Both the position numbers and the translations under genes were made by a program. Of a DNA stretch of 64,000 bases, positions 37,801-49,671 are shown in pieces. The stretch covers positions 1,459,186 to 1,523,185 of the forward strand of contig VZSF01001524.1 in assembly GCA_013398295.1 (NCBI GenBank), given 5' to 3'. Source of the DNA: Chionis minor (Eukaryota; Chordata; Aves; Charadriiformes; Chionididae). Numbering within the stretch: the stretch's first letter is position 1; each line of letters begins with the position of its first letter. The notes beneath the pieces were generated by a model. It saw only the letters and a program-made list of their open reading frames with translations. It was not told the DNA's origin and made no database searches.

Positions 37801-39810
37801 TGTGTATGATCAGTGGTTTTGTGCATCTATATGTGATTCCTTCCTCACTGACTCCAGATTCTGTTGGTTAGTTTTTAATAGGTTTGATAGAGAGATGTTT
37901 TTCAAAAATGCTAACTGCTTCCAGGAAAAAGTGGGCTGTTAAGATAATGAAGGGGCTTCCAATCACAACCCACAGTGAGGGAAGGTTAATAAATGTACTT
38001 TTGATACAGCACTGCCAAGGAATCTGTACAAAACAAAATTTGCTGCTCCCACTACTTATTTTAGCCATGATAGAGAAAGCTGATAAAAGCTATTTGCCAT
38101 ATCTTCAGAATAAGAGACATCAGAGAGTATCATGGAGCTGAAAGTGGACAATATTAGTTATTAGTGTTAGGGTTCTTCATACTCTCACTGATTTTGTGTG
38201 ATGCAGGATAAAATGTGATACTGGACAAAAAGGCAAACAAATCTTTTCTGGGAAATGTTTAGCATGTGTTATCATGATGACACTTTTATTGCAGTTTTAT
38301 ATCACTGAAGTGTTCTAGTCCAGACGAACTGTAAGCAGGCTGCTTGAACCCTTTGCCTCAGGTTCCAAATTTCATGAGATGTATTGGGAATCTTTCCATT
38401 GAATTCATCAATCTTTAATTCGAGCCCTGTTTATAGATTAGATTCACATGTGGATGTTCAATAAAAGGCAAAAATGAATACTAGATTTGTTATATTCCAT
38501 GAGTTAAAGAACATCTAAATAGTTGAACTACATACACTGAGCAATACTAGCTTGCTTATTTGTTTCCGGAAAATTTATTTTTAAAGGTTACTCAGCTTAA
38601 TTTTAAAGGTTACCAAAAATGATTTTAAAGCTAAGCCAACATCTTACACACTTTTGCTGTGACAGTGGTGGTGGTACCTGGGTAGTCCGGGGATCCATTA
38701 CCCCCCAGGAGAGGATTCTTCAGTTCAAGTTTGGGAAAAGCTTGGATGTATCAGATGGAAAAAAAGACCATGGGAAGGACTGTGAGGAAGGGAAAATCGT
38801 GGCACAAGTCTTCCTGTGCTGCCACAAGAAAGTCACGGCAGAAGTCCCAAACTGGAGGTGACAGCTCAAGCCCCTCAAAGCTTTGGAACAGGATGCAAAG
38901 GTTGTGCTGTCCTTGAAGAAATGATCGCAAGGTTAGGTTCCCGTGTCTCTTGTTAGGAGGAGTTTCTGTAAGTGGTAGGGCACCTCATTCCCTGCCCTGC
39001 CTCAGAGCGAGTCCATTCTTACACCACCGTTGATCTGTGACAAATAGCATTTGTGTCTTGGTGATGATTTTAGAAAAGAGGAATTACTTGTGTGCAGATT
39101 GTAACTGAAAGCACGCTGAGTATAGCACATAACAGAAAGGTTTCACGTAGACCATGCAGAGACATCTTATCATTGATTCTTCTCAATGAGGCCTTGAACA
39201 ACGTTGCCCCTTGGCAGACAGGCACTGATGATACAGATGTACAGGAGTACAACGCATATTTATGAACACAAGCCCAGAAATGTCGGAATCCTGACTATAG
39301 ACCGGGCCAGGACTGATCCACTTGAGGACTGCCTGCAAGCTTAGCTCTGCCCATGCTGGCACCCTGCTGTGCGTGCTGTGCCATTGGTATAGTCGTCCAG
39401 ACTTTCCCACTATTGGGATATTTCACATGATGTCAGTGTAAAGATTTAAGCACGTCATATATGGCCATGCACACCTCATTTAACTCTCCCTTTTAAGAGG
39501 GGATAAGTTATTGAGGATTTGTTCTTCCAGGCAATCACAATCTCCTAGTTTTCAATTTTATACGTATTAATATAAAATGTTATCCCAGTTGATCAGATGT
39601 GAGTACGCTATATGAGTTGGCAGGTACTGTCTAGAAAGACTGAGCTGACCAAAAGTATATTTCATGCAATTTAACTAAAATGCAAGGAATCTCCCCTTTA
39701 ACTTTTTGGATCTGATTTCCAGCCATTGGATGCATTGGCAGTAAGTCTACATAAAAGGTTCTGTACAAAAGGAAGGTCTTTTCCAAGTGACTACGCTACA
39801 TTTGTGCAGA

Positions 39811-39860
39811 AGACTCTCTGTGATTATGCCTGTAAAATGATAAAAATAGACACTGTTCAA
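39811..39860 (+). repeat. Possible MIR core scrap
   Basis: The text CTCTCTGTG, then CTGTAAAATGATAAAAATAG, then ACAC resembles the MIR sense core (a 'ctctctgtgcctcag...ctgtaaaatggggataata' type of string) with the middle part shortened. Divergence is high and a chance match is possible. Confidence 0.4.
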
Positions 39861-40190
39861 CATCAATACCTTGTGTGTAGCTGATAAAAACTTTGTTTCA
39901 TAACTGTTGGCCTTCTGTTAACAAATAATTGAAAAGAACTCATCAAAACAGCATGTGGGGCCTATTGAGGCAGCTTCAAATTCACCACTTTTAAAAATGT
40001 GAAATAGAGTCCTGTTTCCTTTTGTTCCTGTTAAGAACTGCCTCTAGACTGAGCCAAACAATTTCCCTTGTAATTTAAGATGACATTAAAGTAAATCAAT
40101 AACTGTATGCTAAAAAAAATTAAATCTATGTATGTATTAAGTTATATATTCATATAAACATACGCGTGTGTCTATTTAAATCTTTTATCT

Positions 40191-40215
40191 GTTCTGCTCT
40201 GTTCTGTTCTGTTCT
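40191..40215. repeat. (GTTCT)5 pentanucleotide repeat
   Basis: Five units of GTTCT occur in tandem, with one substitution in unit two (GCTCT). Confidence 0.9.
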
Positions 40216-42454
40216 TGTGAACGTTCTAGTCCTCTTCTTTGTTAATACTGCTTTCTTTGAGGACTTGCAAGGTTCCCTTTTTACCCTATGAATTTATGAC
40301 GTGCTTTCCCATACCTCATGTTCCTGTAGTAAAATTATGTGGAAATGTTTTTTCTCAATGGAACATACTTTGTCCATATTTGCTCTTATTTCTCTGTTTT
40401 CAAACCACCTGGTAGAAAAATCAGTATTTCTATCTTCTTTAACTGGACTTTTCCCCACTAATCCTTGTATTTCAGATCTCAGTTGAAGTCAGGCAAATCT
40501 TTAGCCATCTGCACCTGGAGATAGTCCCATAAGGCTTAAAAAACTATTCAACACGTAAACATCAATACACGGTCATTCTTTGGGAAGTTTGAAACCTATT
40601 TTAGGTCTTGGTAAGTGATCAGGTAAATGATGAAAAACCATACAGGAAAAGATTACATTCCTCTGCTGAAGATTGCCATAACATATTTGTAATATTTTCT
40701 ATTTAGGCTTACTCCTGTTCTGCAGCTGTAGTGCCATCTTTTGCTTTTACAGAAAAAAACCAGGATGATGTTTATTCTTCACCTCCTTTCCTGTGCTGGA
40801 AGATTTAGCATTGACATGTATCAAAAGGATTTGTTTTACTTGTGCTGACTAGGCATGCTTTTTTCCCCCAATGTAACAGTTTGATAGTTTCTTGTGACTG
40901 AAATTATAATGAGTATTTGTAAAGCTCATACATTTCTTTTTGTAATAAAAAAGGGTGATGAGACTGTGACATAGCACATCGTCTGAGTGGAAAAGGTAGT
41001 GGAAGAATACAGGGTGTTAGCTGGCTTGATTGAAAAACAGTGCTGTTCACACATTCCATTCCTTGCTGTTAGGGTATTTGGTCCACAGTATTGGTAGCTT
41101 AATATTAGCATCAAAGGCTTTAAGCCTGATCAACACCCTAGTTGTTGCTAACAAAAAGTCAGTTACTGTGCTATTGAGGTGAATGTAGACCATCTCCCAA
41201 ATCTTAAGCAGTGATTGCTTCTTCTGTTTAACGACTGAGAACTCCTGTAGAGATTTAAAAATCCTAGAGCAACAGTGACACAGAGAAAAAACTATTCCCA
41301 TTTGTTGCTGTTTTTTTATTGTTTTCTTGTCTGACTGGAAACAAATCTGAAATCACATTCCATGGAAAGGACTTCTTAACAGAAACAGTAGCAATTATAC
41401 TTATTTAAATATAAAGTGGAAAAAATAAATTTCTGAATTTTTCAGGAAATTTACAAAAGTCAACATGACCTTTAGCTTCATTCTATAAAACATTTCCAAG
41501 GCTTACCAAGTAAGGAACCAGATGGCTGTAAGAATGGTGGCTCCCAGGGATGCTGGGACTATGGGCTCCAAGACAGCAGCCCTCTTGCAGCCTTCACATC
41601 TGGATGCCTGGGGAGCTGGGATCCCAAATGTTAAGAAGGCAGGACCCTGGGACCTAGATTTCCTAGGAAGAAGTATGCTAGGAGTCCAAGCTAGGCCTCT
41701 CAGCACGCCTCTCCAGCCCCAGGGTGTTGGACAACTATAAACATAGAAAAGCCCATGTACCTGAGAGTTCGAAAGCCACAATTTCCAGACTCCCAGATCA
41801 TGAAACCAGCAACCAGGAAACAAGCACCAGGAGGGCTGGCCTGCTGGGGTGCAATGAAAATTCAAAAAACGTTCTGCTTTTGATGAATCCCCATTTGCTT
41901 ACAGAAAAGTGATCTCTGGAAAATTTCTAAGCAGCTGTAACTCTTTTGCTGTTGTTGTCTTTTTAGATAATTTTATTTTGAGGTATAAAAGTGAAAAGCT
42001 GAACCAGTGTTGATTTTGGCCCACAGGTTGCAACTAAAACAAAAGAAGATTGGGAAGCCTCCTCAAAGAATGCATTTCTGCCCTGACCTCGAGTATAGAT
42101 CTCCCCACTGAAATCAGTTATAAGTTTAGTGTTTAATGATATTAGCACTTCACTAACAACGGAAGACATGTCTGCTATATATCAGTAACGATGAGATGGG
42201 AGGAAGGAGACCTGGACTCACTTCACGAGGGATTTGGAGAGTTGCTCCAAATTCCAATTCTCCAACTCCATTTCTGCAGTTACTTTTTTTGGTAACCAAA
42301 CACTGGTTACACTGATGAGACTGCTCACATCAGATTTAAGCAAGTATTGTATTTTCAGGTGCGAGGCTTAAAAGGCTATCCCAGTTTCAGCATCCATGGG
42401 ATGGCAATGCTGATTATAAATTATGTTCCTTCAAGAAAACAGGTTGTGCTAAGT

Positions 42455-42500
42455 CTCATTCATGAAGTGCTTTGAGATACTTTTATAGGACATTGTCATC
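42455..42500 (+). repeat. Possible ancient CR1/L3-type LINE 3' end
   Basis: GAAGTGCTTTGAGATACTTT followed by TATAGGA resembles the very old 'aagcgctttgagat.ctt..atgaaaggcgctata' 3' tail shared by L3/CR1-like elements of amniotes. Only about 40 bases can be matched by eye. Confidence 0.45.
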
Positions 42501-43510
42501 TGTTCTGCTTCATCCCCACTGTTGCACTGTCTTGCACCGGAAACTTCTGTAAACTAATTTTAGCCATGGCCTTGCATTTGTAATGAGAAGTACTTGTGCA
42601 TATAGTAGAGGCCACTACTTAGCCCATTTGCCTCTAGTGGCCATTTGCTTTGATTCTGGGCTGTGGAGTCACTATGCTTTATTTATTCTTTTGGCCTCTT
42701 GTATTTTTGCTGCTCCAGCTTATTTTTTATTTTTATTATTTTTAAGTCTCCAGTGGACTGGAACACAAACTCTGCAAATTCATCAGGTTTTAATGGATGG
42801 CCAAGAATGATTAATGTCATATGTTAGTTTTGGAGTGGTTTTGGATGTAGATATACTGCAGACTGTGGTGCTTTGTGGAATTTTAGATTGAAGTGCAGCC
42901 TGTCTGTGTCCTCCACATATTGTTTGATGGTTGTGGCTGATTAATCATATATATTGCAGCTGTCACATTAGGGGAGTTTGAACAAATCATGGACTTTTTC
43001 CTTTTTTTCCCATTTTCTTAGTGTCACAGAACAAAAACACATTTGAATAAAATGTTCATTCTGTCCTTTACATGTCTTTGAACGGTAAGATTAATTGACT
43101 GTGTTTGATGTTACAAGCAATTTCAAGTTGGACAAGTCTAATAACTAAGCTTGCTCTATTGGCTTTACCCATTCTATTAAGGGTAAAACCTGCAATCCTT
43201 ATTTCCTTCAGGATCCTTATGGAACTTTATGGAGATATTGATACAACTGAAGGAATTATATCAGAATTTTAGGCAGAACTGGGGGTAGAAATGATGCCTG
43301 GGGGAAGCACTGTGGGCAAGATGAAGGTTCCCATTTTGGTATTTCCTAAATCTTCCTTGCTTTCTCTCTTACTGTATATTAGAAGTGATTGTTGTTCCTT
43401 TTCTAGAGTCGTTACTGTTACTATTGTTTGCCCAGTAAATATTTATGTGGAGCCACAAATGAGTGCTTTTCACTGTAGTTAGGTCTTATTGTCCTTGAGG
43501 CAGGCTGACA

Positions 43511-43549
43511 TCTTCTGCCTGTCTATTCATCACTTATCAGGGCAGAAGA
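43511..43549. repeat. Short hairpin
   Basis: The 9-bp perfect arms TCTTCTGCC (43,511-43,519) and GGCAGAAGA (43,541-43,549) enclose 21 bases. This could arise by chance in 64 kb. Confidence 0.5.
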
Positions 43550-46500
43550 ACAGGCAGTGAAAGAATTTACTGCTTTTGTAGAACACGGGAAAAATGGGTC
43601 AAAATTTCCATGTGTTTGCTCCTTCTGCTAATTTCCTATTTCTGTATTTAAACACCTTGCCACCAGTGATCTTTTTCGGAGATATGGGCTCCTCAGCTCT
43701 TATTGGCACCATGGAGAACTTATAAATATCTCACAGTGGACTACTTCTATTTGTTGGGTATAGGAGCCCAATTTTAGAGACATTTTTGAAACTCATAGAC
43801 TATGATATTGATACTTTGGGAGAATTTTTATTGCAGGGTAGAGATTAAGAACTTTGTCAAACTATTTTTTCCAGTGAGAAGAAGTTATGTCAAGTCAGTT
43901 TGTTTCTCTGTATGTATTTAATATTTCCAGCTCTTGATAGTGTGTTGCTTTGGAACACAACCCAGGGCTTTTCTTACAGTCCATTCACCCTATTAGCTGT
44001 AAGCAGTATAAATTACAAGGCACACACAGAGCTTTTGAAGTCTTCTCTAGTGGGCCCTAGATGTAGATATTTTTAAATCCTCAGAAGGAATGTATTGTAA
44101 AAGAGCTTAAAGAGCATTTGCACTCCTATAATAAGGTAGGTCTTGGTTTTTTTCTTGGATTAGTGGCTTTATATAGATGTATCCAAAACTGTAGGGTGAC
44201 ATACTGCTTAACATTCACATGGATGTCAGTGTGAACACATGCAAAAGGAAGGGGAAAATTAGTATTAGCAATTAAAACAACAAAATCTTTACATCCAGTG
44301 AAGGCTTTTATGATTACTATCGTCTTTCCATATATCTAGTTTTCACCCTATATAAATTAACTAAAAAGATCTATTCTGGAGTAAGATTAAGTATAGCTTT
44401 GCAGCATAGCCTTGCAGTGCCAAATAGTGGATGTATTTCAGTCGCATAGGTTATTGTGAATTTGCAGAAGAAAACATAAAAAGAACATTTATGATTTGAG
44501 ATATTTTTGTGATATCTTCTGGAAGATATTTTTTTCCAAGTGTGAGGCATCTAAGTTTACCACTTTAAGAGCCTGGTAAGGTATTTCAAAGTGTCCTTTG
44601 AATCTACATATATAATTACTTTCTTGAGCAAGACCTTGTATTTCTATATTGATCTGAAAATGATCTCTTCATGCATAGACACCTTCTTGACTTGAATTCC
44701 AAAATCTTTGTTGTCCCATGAGCATGGTATAAGCAGATCCTGCATAGTGAACAGATTAGTTTTCTTTCCTGCCCTCAGGACACCTTTGCATTCCTAGTCT
44801 GTTCCTTGAATAATATATTAAGATCTTTTTGACAGAGCCTGTTGCTCCCATAATCCCATTCGATCTTTGGACCTCAACATTGCTAAAGTTTAAGCAGAGT
44901 CATCGCAAGTAACACAGCAGCATGTGGTATATATTGTTCTAAATTCAAGTGAAATCACATTTTAAAAATATTTTCCTTAGATATTTTAGGTATTTCTATT
45001 TTACAAACAAAACACAATGGATTATATTATAACTGGACATGAAATATCCTTCTTATAGGGTTTGGCTTTATGCTCTTTCTATTTAAATCAATCATTTTGA
45101 AAAGAATGATGAATAGTAGAGGTTATATTTACTGATCTACCAGAGAATTTTTAATAACTTTGGCTTCAGTTAAGATGTGTGAAATTGATTTTTAATAGCT
45201 TTTTAGATTCAAAGGGATATTGGAAAAGAACAAATTATTTGTACTGGAAAAATAGTCCTGGTTTCTGGGAAACACCCCCTCACCAATGCTCTCCGACCCT
45301 GGATAAATCCTCCTTTTTTTTTCTTTCCTATTTTATGAACTACCTCCTACACATTAAGGATTGCCTATGCTTTTCTGCAATCTTTGTGTTATATGCAAAC
45401 ACAGACTTTGTATAGGTTATAGGCTGTCTTAAGGCTCAGCATTTTGAAAGGACATATTTCTTAGATGACAACATACAAATGTAGGCATGGTTGTCAAGAA
45501 ATTATCAGGTTGTATAGGGTGCTCAGCCTTTTAATGGGTATTGATAAGGATCCGGACTTGAACATAATGACTAGTATACATTTGAGTGACAGGAATATGC
45601 AGTCACAAGCAAACTTTTGGAAAGGTTGGCTGGAATGAGTTTGATTTTGAATGTCCTGTTTGACAAACACTGGACGTCCTTGATTTTCAGAAACTGCTTT
45701 CCATGGAAACCAGTCTTGTCTAAAAGTGTTGCAAAAGGGTATGCAAGGTCCATTATCAGCATTGAAATTAATGGCTGTTGGTTTTGTCCAAGAATTATTT
45801 TAAACTATTGCTTATAAATGCAAAACAGTACTATGGTATTTGTGAAGATAGCATTTATTTCCATAAAGACAAATTACATATTTTGCATCTGCTCTTACAA
45901 ACGAAATCCAACTCTCCTTTTACCTTCACCTCGAAAACCATACTTTCTCTATATAAAAATTGTTCATAATCAAGGTAGAAGACCAAGAAAGAAGATCATT
46001 AGTCAGAGCCCAAAGTATTGGGATCAGCAAATTATCTCCAAAGAAAGATGGAGATTACGATTAGATATGATTATGATAAATGATTTGATTCCTTTGATCT
46101 GTTCATTTTGGTTTGCTCTGTTGAAAATCATTCAGAATTTCATGAAGTAAGAGAAATTAGCTGAATTGGCTAAGAGTCTATGAGTATTTTTATGTTTGTT
46201 CGTGTGTATATGAACTCGGGAATGAAAAAAGAGGCAACTGGTGTATTGCTATATTGTCATTAAACACTGGATTTTTTGAGATGTTAGAAGACTGGAAGGT
46301 CAACGCTCGGTTAGGAGAAGCTTAGCAATGAGAAGCGAGTTACATTTTTCAGGTTTCTGCACAACATAGTTGGAGTCGATTGCCAGTGGTCTGGCCTCAT
46401 CCCTTTGGGATTTCTGATCTATTTCCAAACCCACTGCACAGCCTCGCAGTCTTTGAACTATAACAGGCCCCAGAGTATATTAACTCCTACTTTTGAGCAG

Positions 46501-48049
46501 TGAAGTTGATATTGTAGAAGAACATCTTGTGGCCTCCAGATAAACAATACCTCATAAGTCCTAAGAAGAGGGATACACTGTGATGACTGACTTAAGGAAA
46601 AATACAATAAAGCTTTAAATAAAACAGGAATTGCTGGAAACCCTCTGTGTGTGTAAATTCTAAAGCCCATTATACCTTACAGAAATGACAGTGTACATTG
46701 GAATTACTCTCTGTAAACTCCGGACTCTTGTTTATCCTTTAAATGCAACTGATGTGACCAAAGAAGGATTAAACATGTCTTTACTTGTGTTACTGTTTCA
46801 GATGTTTTGGACTGAATTATCTTTTGGCAACACTGAGATGTATTAGGACTCTTTGGTCTCATTTACTTGATGACTTGCTTAATACATACCTTTGTTCTTT
46901 CTTTCTCTGTGTGCTTCTTATTAAGTTGTCAGCAATGAAACTCTATGAGATATATGAATGCAAGGACTTTTATTTTTTTGTCAACATAGCATTCCAGTGG
47001 AAAAGAAAGCTATACCTTTGTTTATGATTCATCTTTGTTTTCCCATGACTGGCATTAAAAAACCCTGCAATTTCAGAAAAAAAAATGTGAAAAGTTTAGG
47101 CTTCATGTTGTTACTCAATACCAAAATTGACAGGGTTTAAATTAATGCATGAGCATCTTTAGGCTGGAACTGGTTGGGAAATTCTGGTGAAACATTTTTT
47201 TTTATTGGAAAATGCCATTGTAGAATTTTTTTGTTAAAACTTAAAAGCTTTTCATGGAAATGTATACTTGTAGATAAAGCCTTCATGGGGAAGATTTCAG
47301 GATCAAATAAGAACAAGAAAGATGTCACAAGCTGTTACCATAACATATTCAGTAGGCTAGTGGCCTGAATGATGTAGACCCTGAGATACTTCTGAATAAG
47401 TTTCTCCTTTCCTCCCTGAAAACACATAGGCACTCTCTTATCTCTTGATATTTTCTGTTTTGTTTTCTTCTTCTTTTTTTTTTTTTTTCCTCATGAAGTT
47501 TGGAAATATCTTAATGTACATCTCAGTCATGGTTACCATGACGTTATCCTGATTTTTTCTCTCATGATACTTCCTTCTCAGCCTGACTTACAAGTCTGAG
47601 TGAAACATTCCTCTAATGGGGGTACACAGCTTCCGTTAATCAGTCTGACTTCTTCAGGGGCAGCTGGGTAGCCTGTCTGTGAGTACTCCATGAAGTAGTC
47701 ATGCCCTGAATGTCTGGTGCCTTTTCCAGCTCTGGACATCTGGCTCTTTCGTGTTGTTGTGTGCAGGAGATAAAAGGCAGGTTCTGGTCACTGTGTCAAG
47801 GTGTTTCAATGGCATCTGGATGTTTTTTTCTTGTTGTTGATTCTGTCATTGGCATATTTGAGATTCAAGCGTTTTGCGATCTGGGTCAAGCTGCTTTCAC
47901 AAGAGCGAGCCCCAGCAGCTGTGCTGTCTGGCCAGAGGCTGCAATCAAGAGCTTGTGCAGCCATATCCTTCTTCCCTAACCTGGGACTTATTAAGCGCAA
48001 AGTGAAGTTGTCAAATGCTGTCGGTGAAGCCATCCTTTGCCATCATCTA

Positions 48050-48140
48050 ATGCTGGGGGAGTGAATGCCCTGGCAATGACTCAGCTGCAAATCATGTGGA
48101 TGCATTTGAACGTGGGGGGGCTGTTTAATTTTGTTGACAT
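48050..48140. promoter_or_regulatory. Candidate enhancer core: AP-1/MARE, E-box, octamer-like words
   Basis: TGACTCAGC (48,077-48,085) overlaps a CAGCTG E-box (48,082-48,087) and is followed by TGCAAATCAT and ATGCATTTG. A G7 run lies at 48,114-48,120. This packing of sites in repeat-free sequence is enhancer-like. There is no direct proof of function, and no gene nearby in the window to assign it to. Confidence 0.25.
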
Positions 48141-49643
48141 GAGGGAGAAGAGATTGTCTGTGTGGTATGGAATGTAGATCCCGCCTGTCTGCTCTGCCCC
48201 CATGCTGCAGGAGGGATCACTCCAGCACAGAGGCAAAGGGCACAGCACAATAAAGGGGTGAGTGACAGAGTCCTCTCTGCCCCCTATTCTCTCCCCCATA
48301 CCCCAGCAACTCAGCTCCCCCACTGCCAAAACTGCAGCTCTTGTGTTTAAATCTGAAGCCTGTTTTTGTGTGCAGAGGTAAGAGGGTGGGCAAATATTGC
48401 TGTGGGTGAAAAATTCCTTCTGTCTCCCAGCTTTGTCCTGAGGCCACAGTTGGGGGATCAGTCTATCTGAGGTGTAGATGGCTTATACAATTGTATTAGG
48501 ATTGCTATCCTTTGTGCTATGCTAACTTGTTTTGGGTTTTGGCTTCCTACCACCATTTTCTCCTATTGAGACTTTTTTTTTTTGTTTTGTTTCTATTTCA
48601 GGATCATGTAAGAATACATTAGATGGAGGCTTCTTTATTGCAGATAATTAATCCTAGAAATATATATCTTAATAACTGTCTAATAAAACAGACATGATAG
48701 GTGAAGTGCTGTAACTCAGGCTTTACGTAATGGCTCGGTTCTTAAAATGTTTTTTTTTAATTTCTTGGTAAGTACAGCTTCAGGGCCTGACTACAATACC
48801 TTTCCTCTGAGATGAGATAGTACTTTACTATTTAGTTGGTAGGCTTTGTGCACCCTGCAAGGTCTGTCCTCTTCAGTAAGAGAGCGTATACTATAAATAT
48901 CTCTTCACAAATAAGGCCAGCTCTCTCACGAAGTGTTGTCTTCCCCTCCACTCCTTGTGCAGTACTCTTCTTTGTTTCGTTATAGATAAAATAAGTTAGA
49001 CACAAAGTCTCTACCTAAATCTTCTTCACCCTCAATTCACCTTTTGCAGTTGAAAATGAATTTAAAGATTCTCTAATGCAAGTATTTGGGCAAAGCTTAC
49101 ATCCTGGGAAAAGCTAAGATCTGCATCCTTTTCCTCATTTTCGCCTACCTGTTGTCTCTAAAATAATAAATGAACCAGGAGAGTGGTGAAACACCTGGTT
49201 AGTAACATACCTGCCTAAAATGTGAAAGCACTAATACTGTGGACTGGCTCTGGATGGGAATCAGGAGACAAGCGCTGTTGAATTTTCTCTTGGCACTGAA
49301 GCACAGCTACCTCTGCCTTCTTGGTAACTCATTTGGACCAGTTGTCTGTGCTCGCCTTGGTTATAAGCCATTTTCCAGCAGTGCTAGGAGGGCTTCTGCA
49401 ATTTATCTTTGGAAAGCAAGGGAGATCAGAACTGCACATTTAATATTTGTCATTGGAATAAATTAAGTGATTTTCTGAAGTAATAACTGTGAAATTTGGT
49501 TTTACACTGTCACCTTGTATTTGAAAATGTTAAAAAAAAAAAGAAATCATAATAAGAAGTCCCTGGAAACTTGCCCATAATGTACACACTGCCTGTTTTG
49601 TAACACATGAGAAACACAGATTTGAAGAGTATTGAATGTATTG

Positions 49644-49671
49644 AATGTATTCACTAACAAGTGAATACATT
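49644..49671. repeat. Perfect 12-bp stem hairpin with adjacent 9-bp tandem duplication
   Basis: The arms AATGTATTCACT (49,644-49,655) and AGTGAATACATT (49,660-49,671) pair perfectly around the four-base loop AACA. Just upstream, ATTGAATGT is repeated twice in tandem (49,631-49,648), and the second unit runs into the left arm. A terminator role makes no sense in this setting. A template-switch mutation is the likely origin. Confidence 0.9.

Larger units (their letters stand above)
29986..39810. other. No gene recognised
   Basis: This is AT-rich single-copy DNA with short frames only (longest about 101 codons, 33,372-33,677, unrecognised). It has T15 followed by a single N (34,821-34,836), and an A-rich tract (32,782-32,798) facing a T17 tract (32,822-32,838). 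No CR1, LTR, tRNA or tandem array was seen. The stretch at about 35,930-36,110 is repeat-free and could be constrained, but nothing in it is diagnostic. Confidence 0.5.
39861..49643. other. No gene recognised
   Basis: This is AT-rich single-copy DNA. The longest frame is 120 codons (41,503-41,865, minus), lying in a GC-richer patch at about 41,520-41,730. That patch has loosely repeated CTGGGA words but no regular period. The T15 at 47,474-47,488 and T11 at 48,573-48,583 are slippage tracts. Frames at 45,617-46,150 are unrecognised. Confidence 0.5.

Noticed and set aside
38340..38395. Possible MIR ('TGCCTCAGGTTCCAAATTTC')
   Set aside because: Only the first eight or so bases fit the MIR core. 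The rest diverges too much to support it.
41503..41865. 120-codon minus frame in a GC-richer patch with repeated CTGGGA words
   Set aside because: There is no regular repeat period and no known protein feature. The patch looks compositional.
45290..45420. Possible ancient CR1 antisense ('CAATCTTTGTGTTATATGCA')
   Set aside because: Only one short phrase resembles CR1 wording, and the surrounding text does not continue the match.
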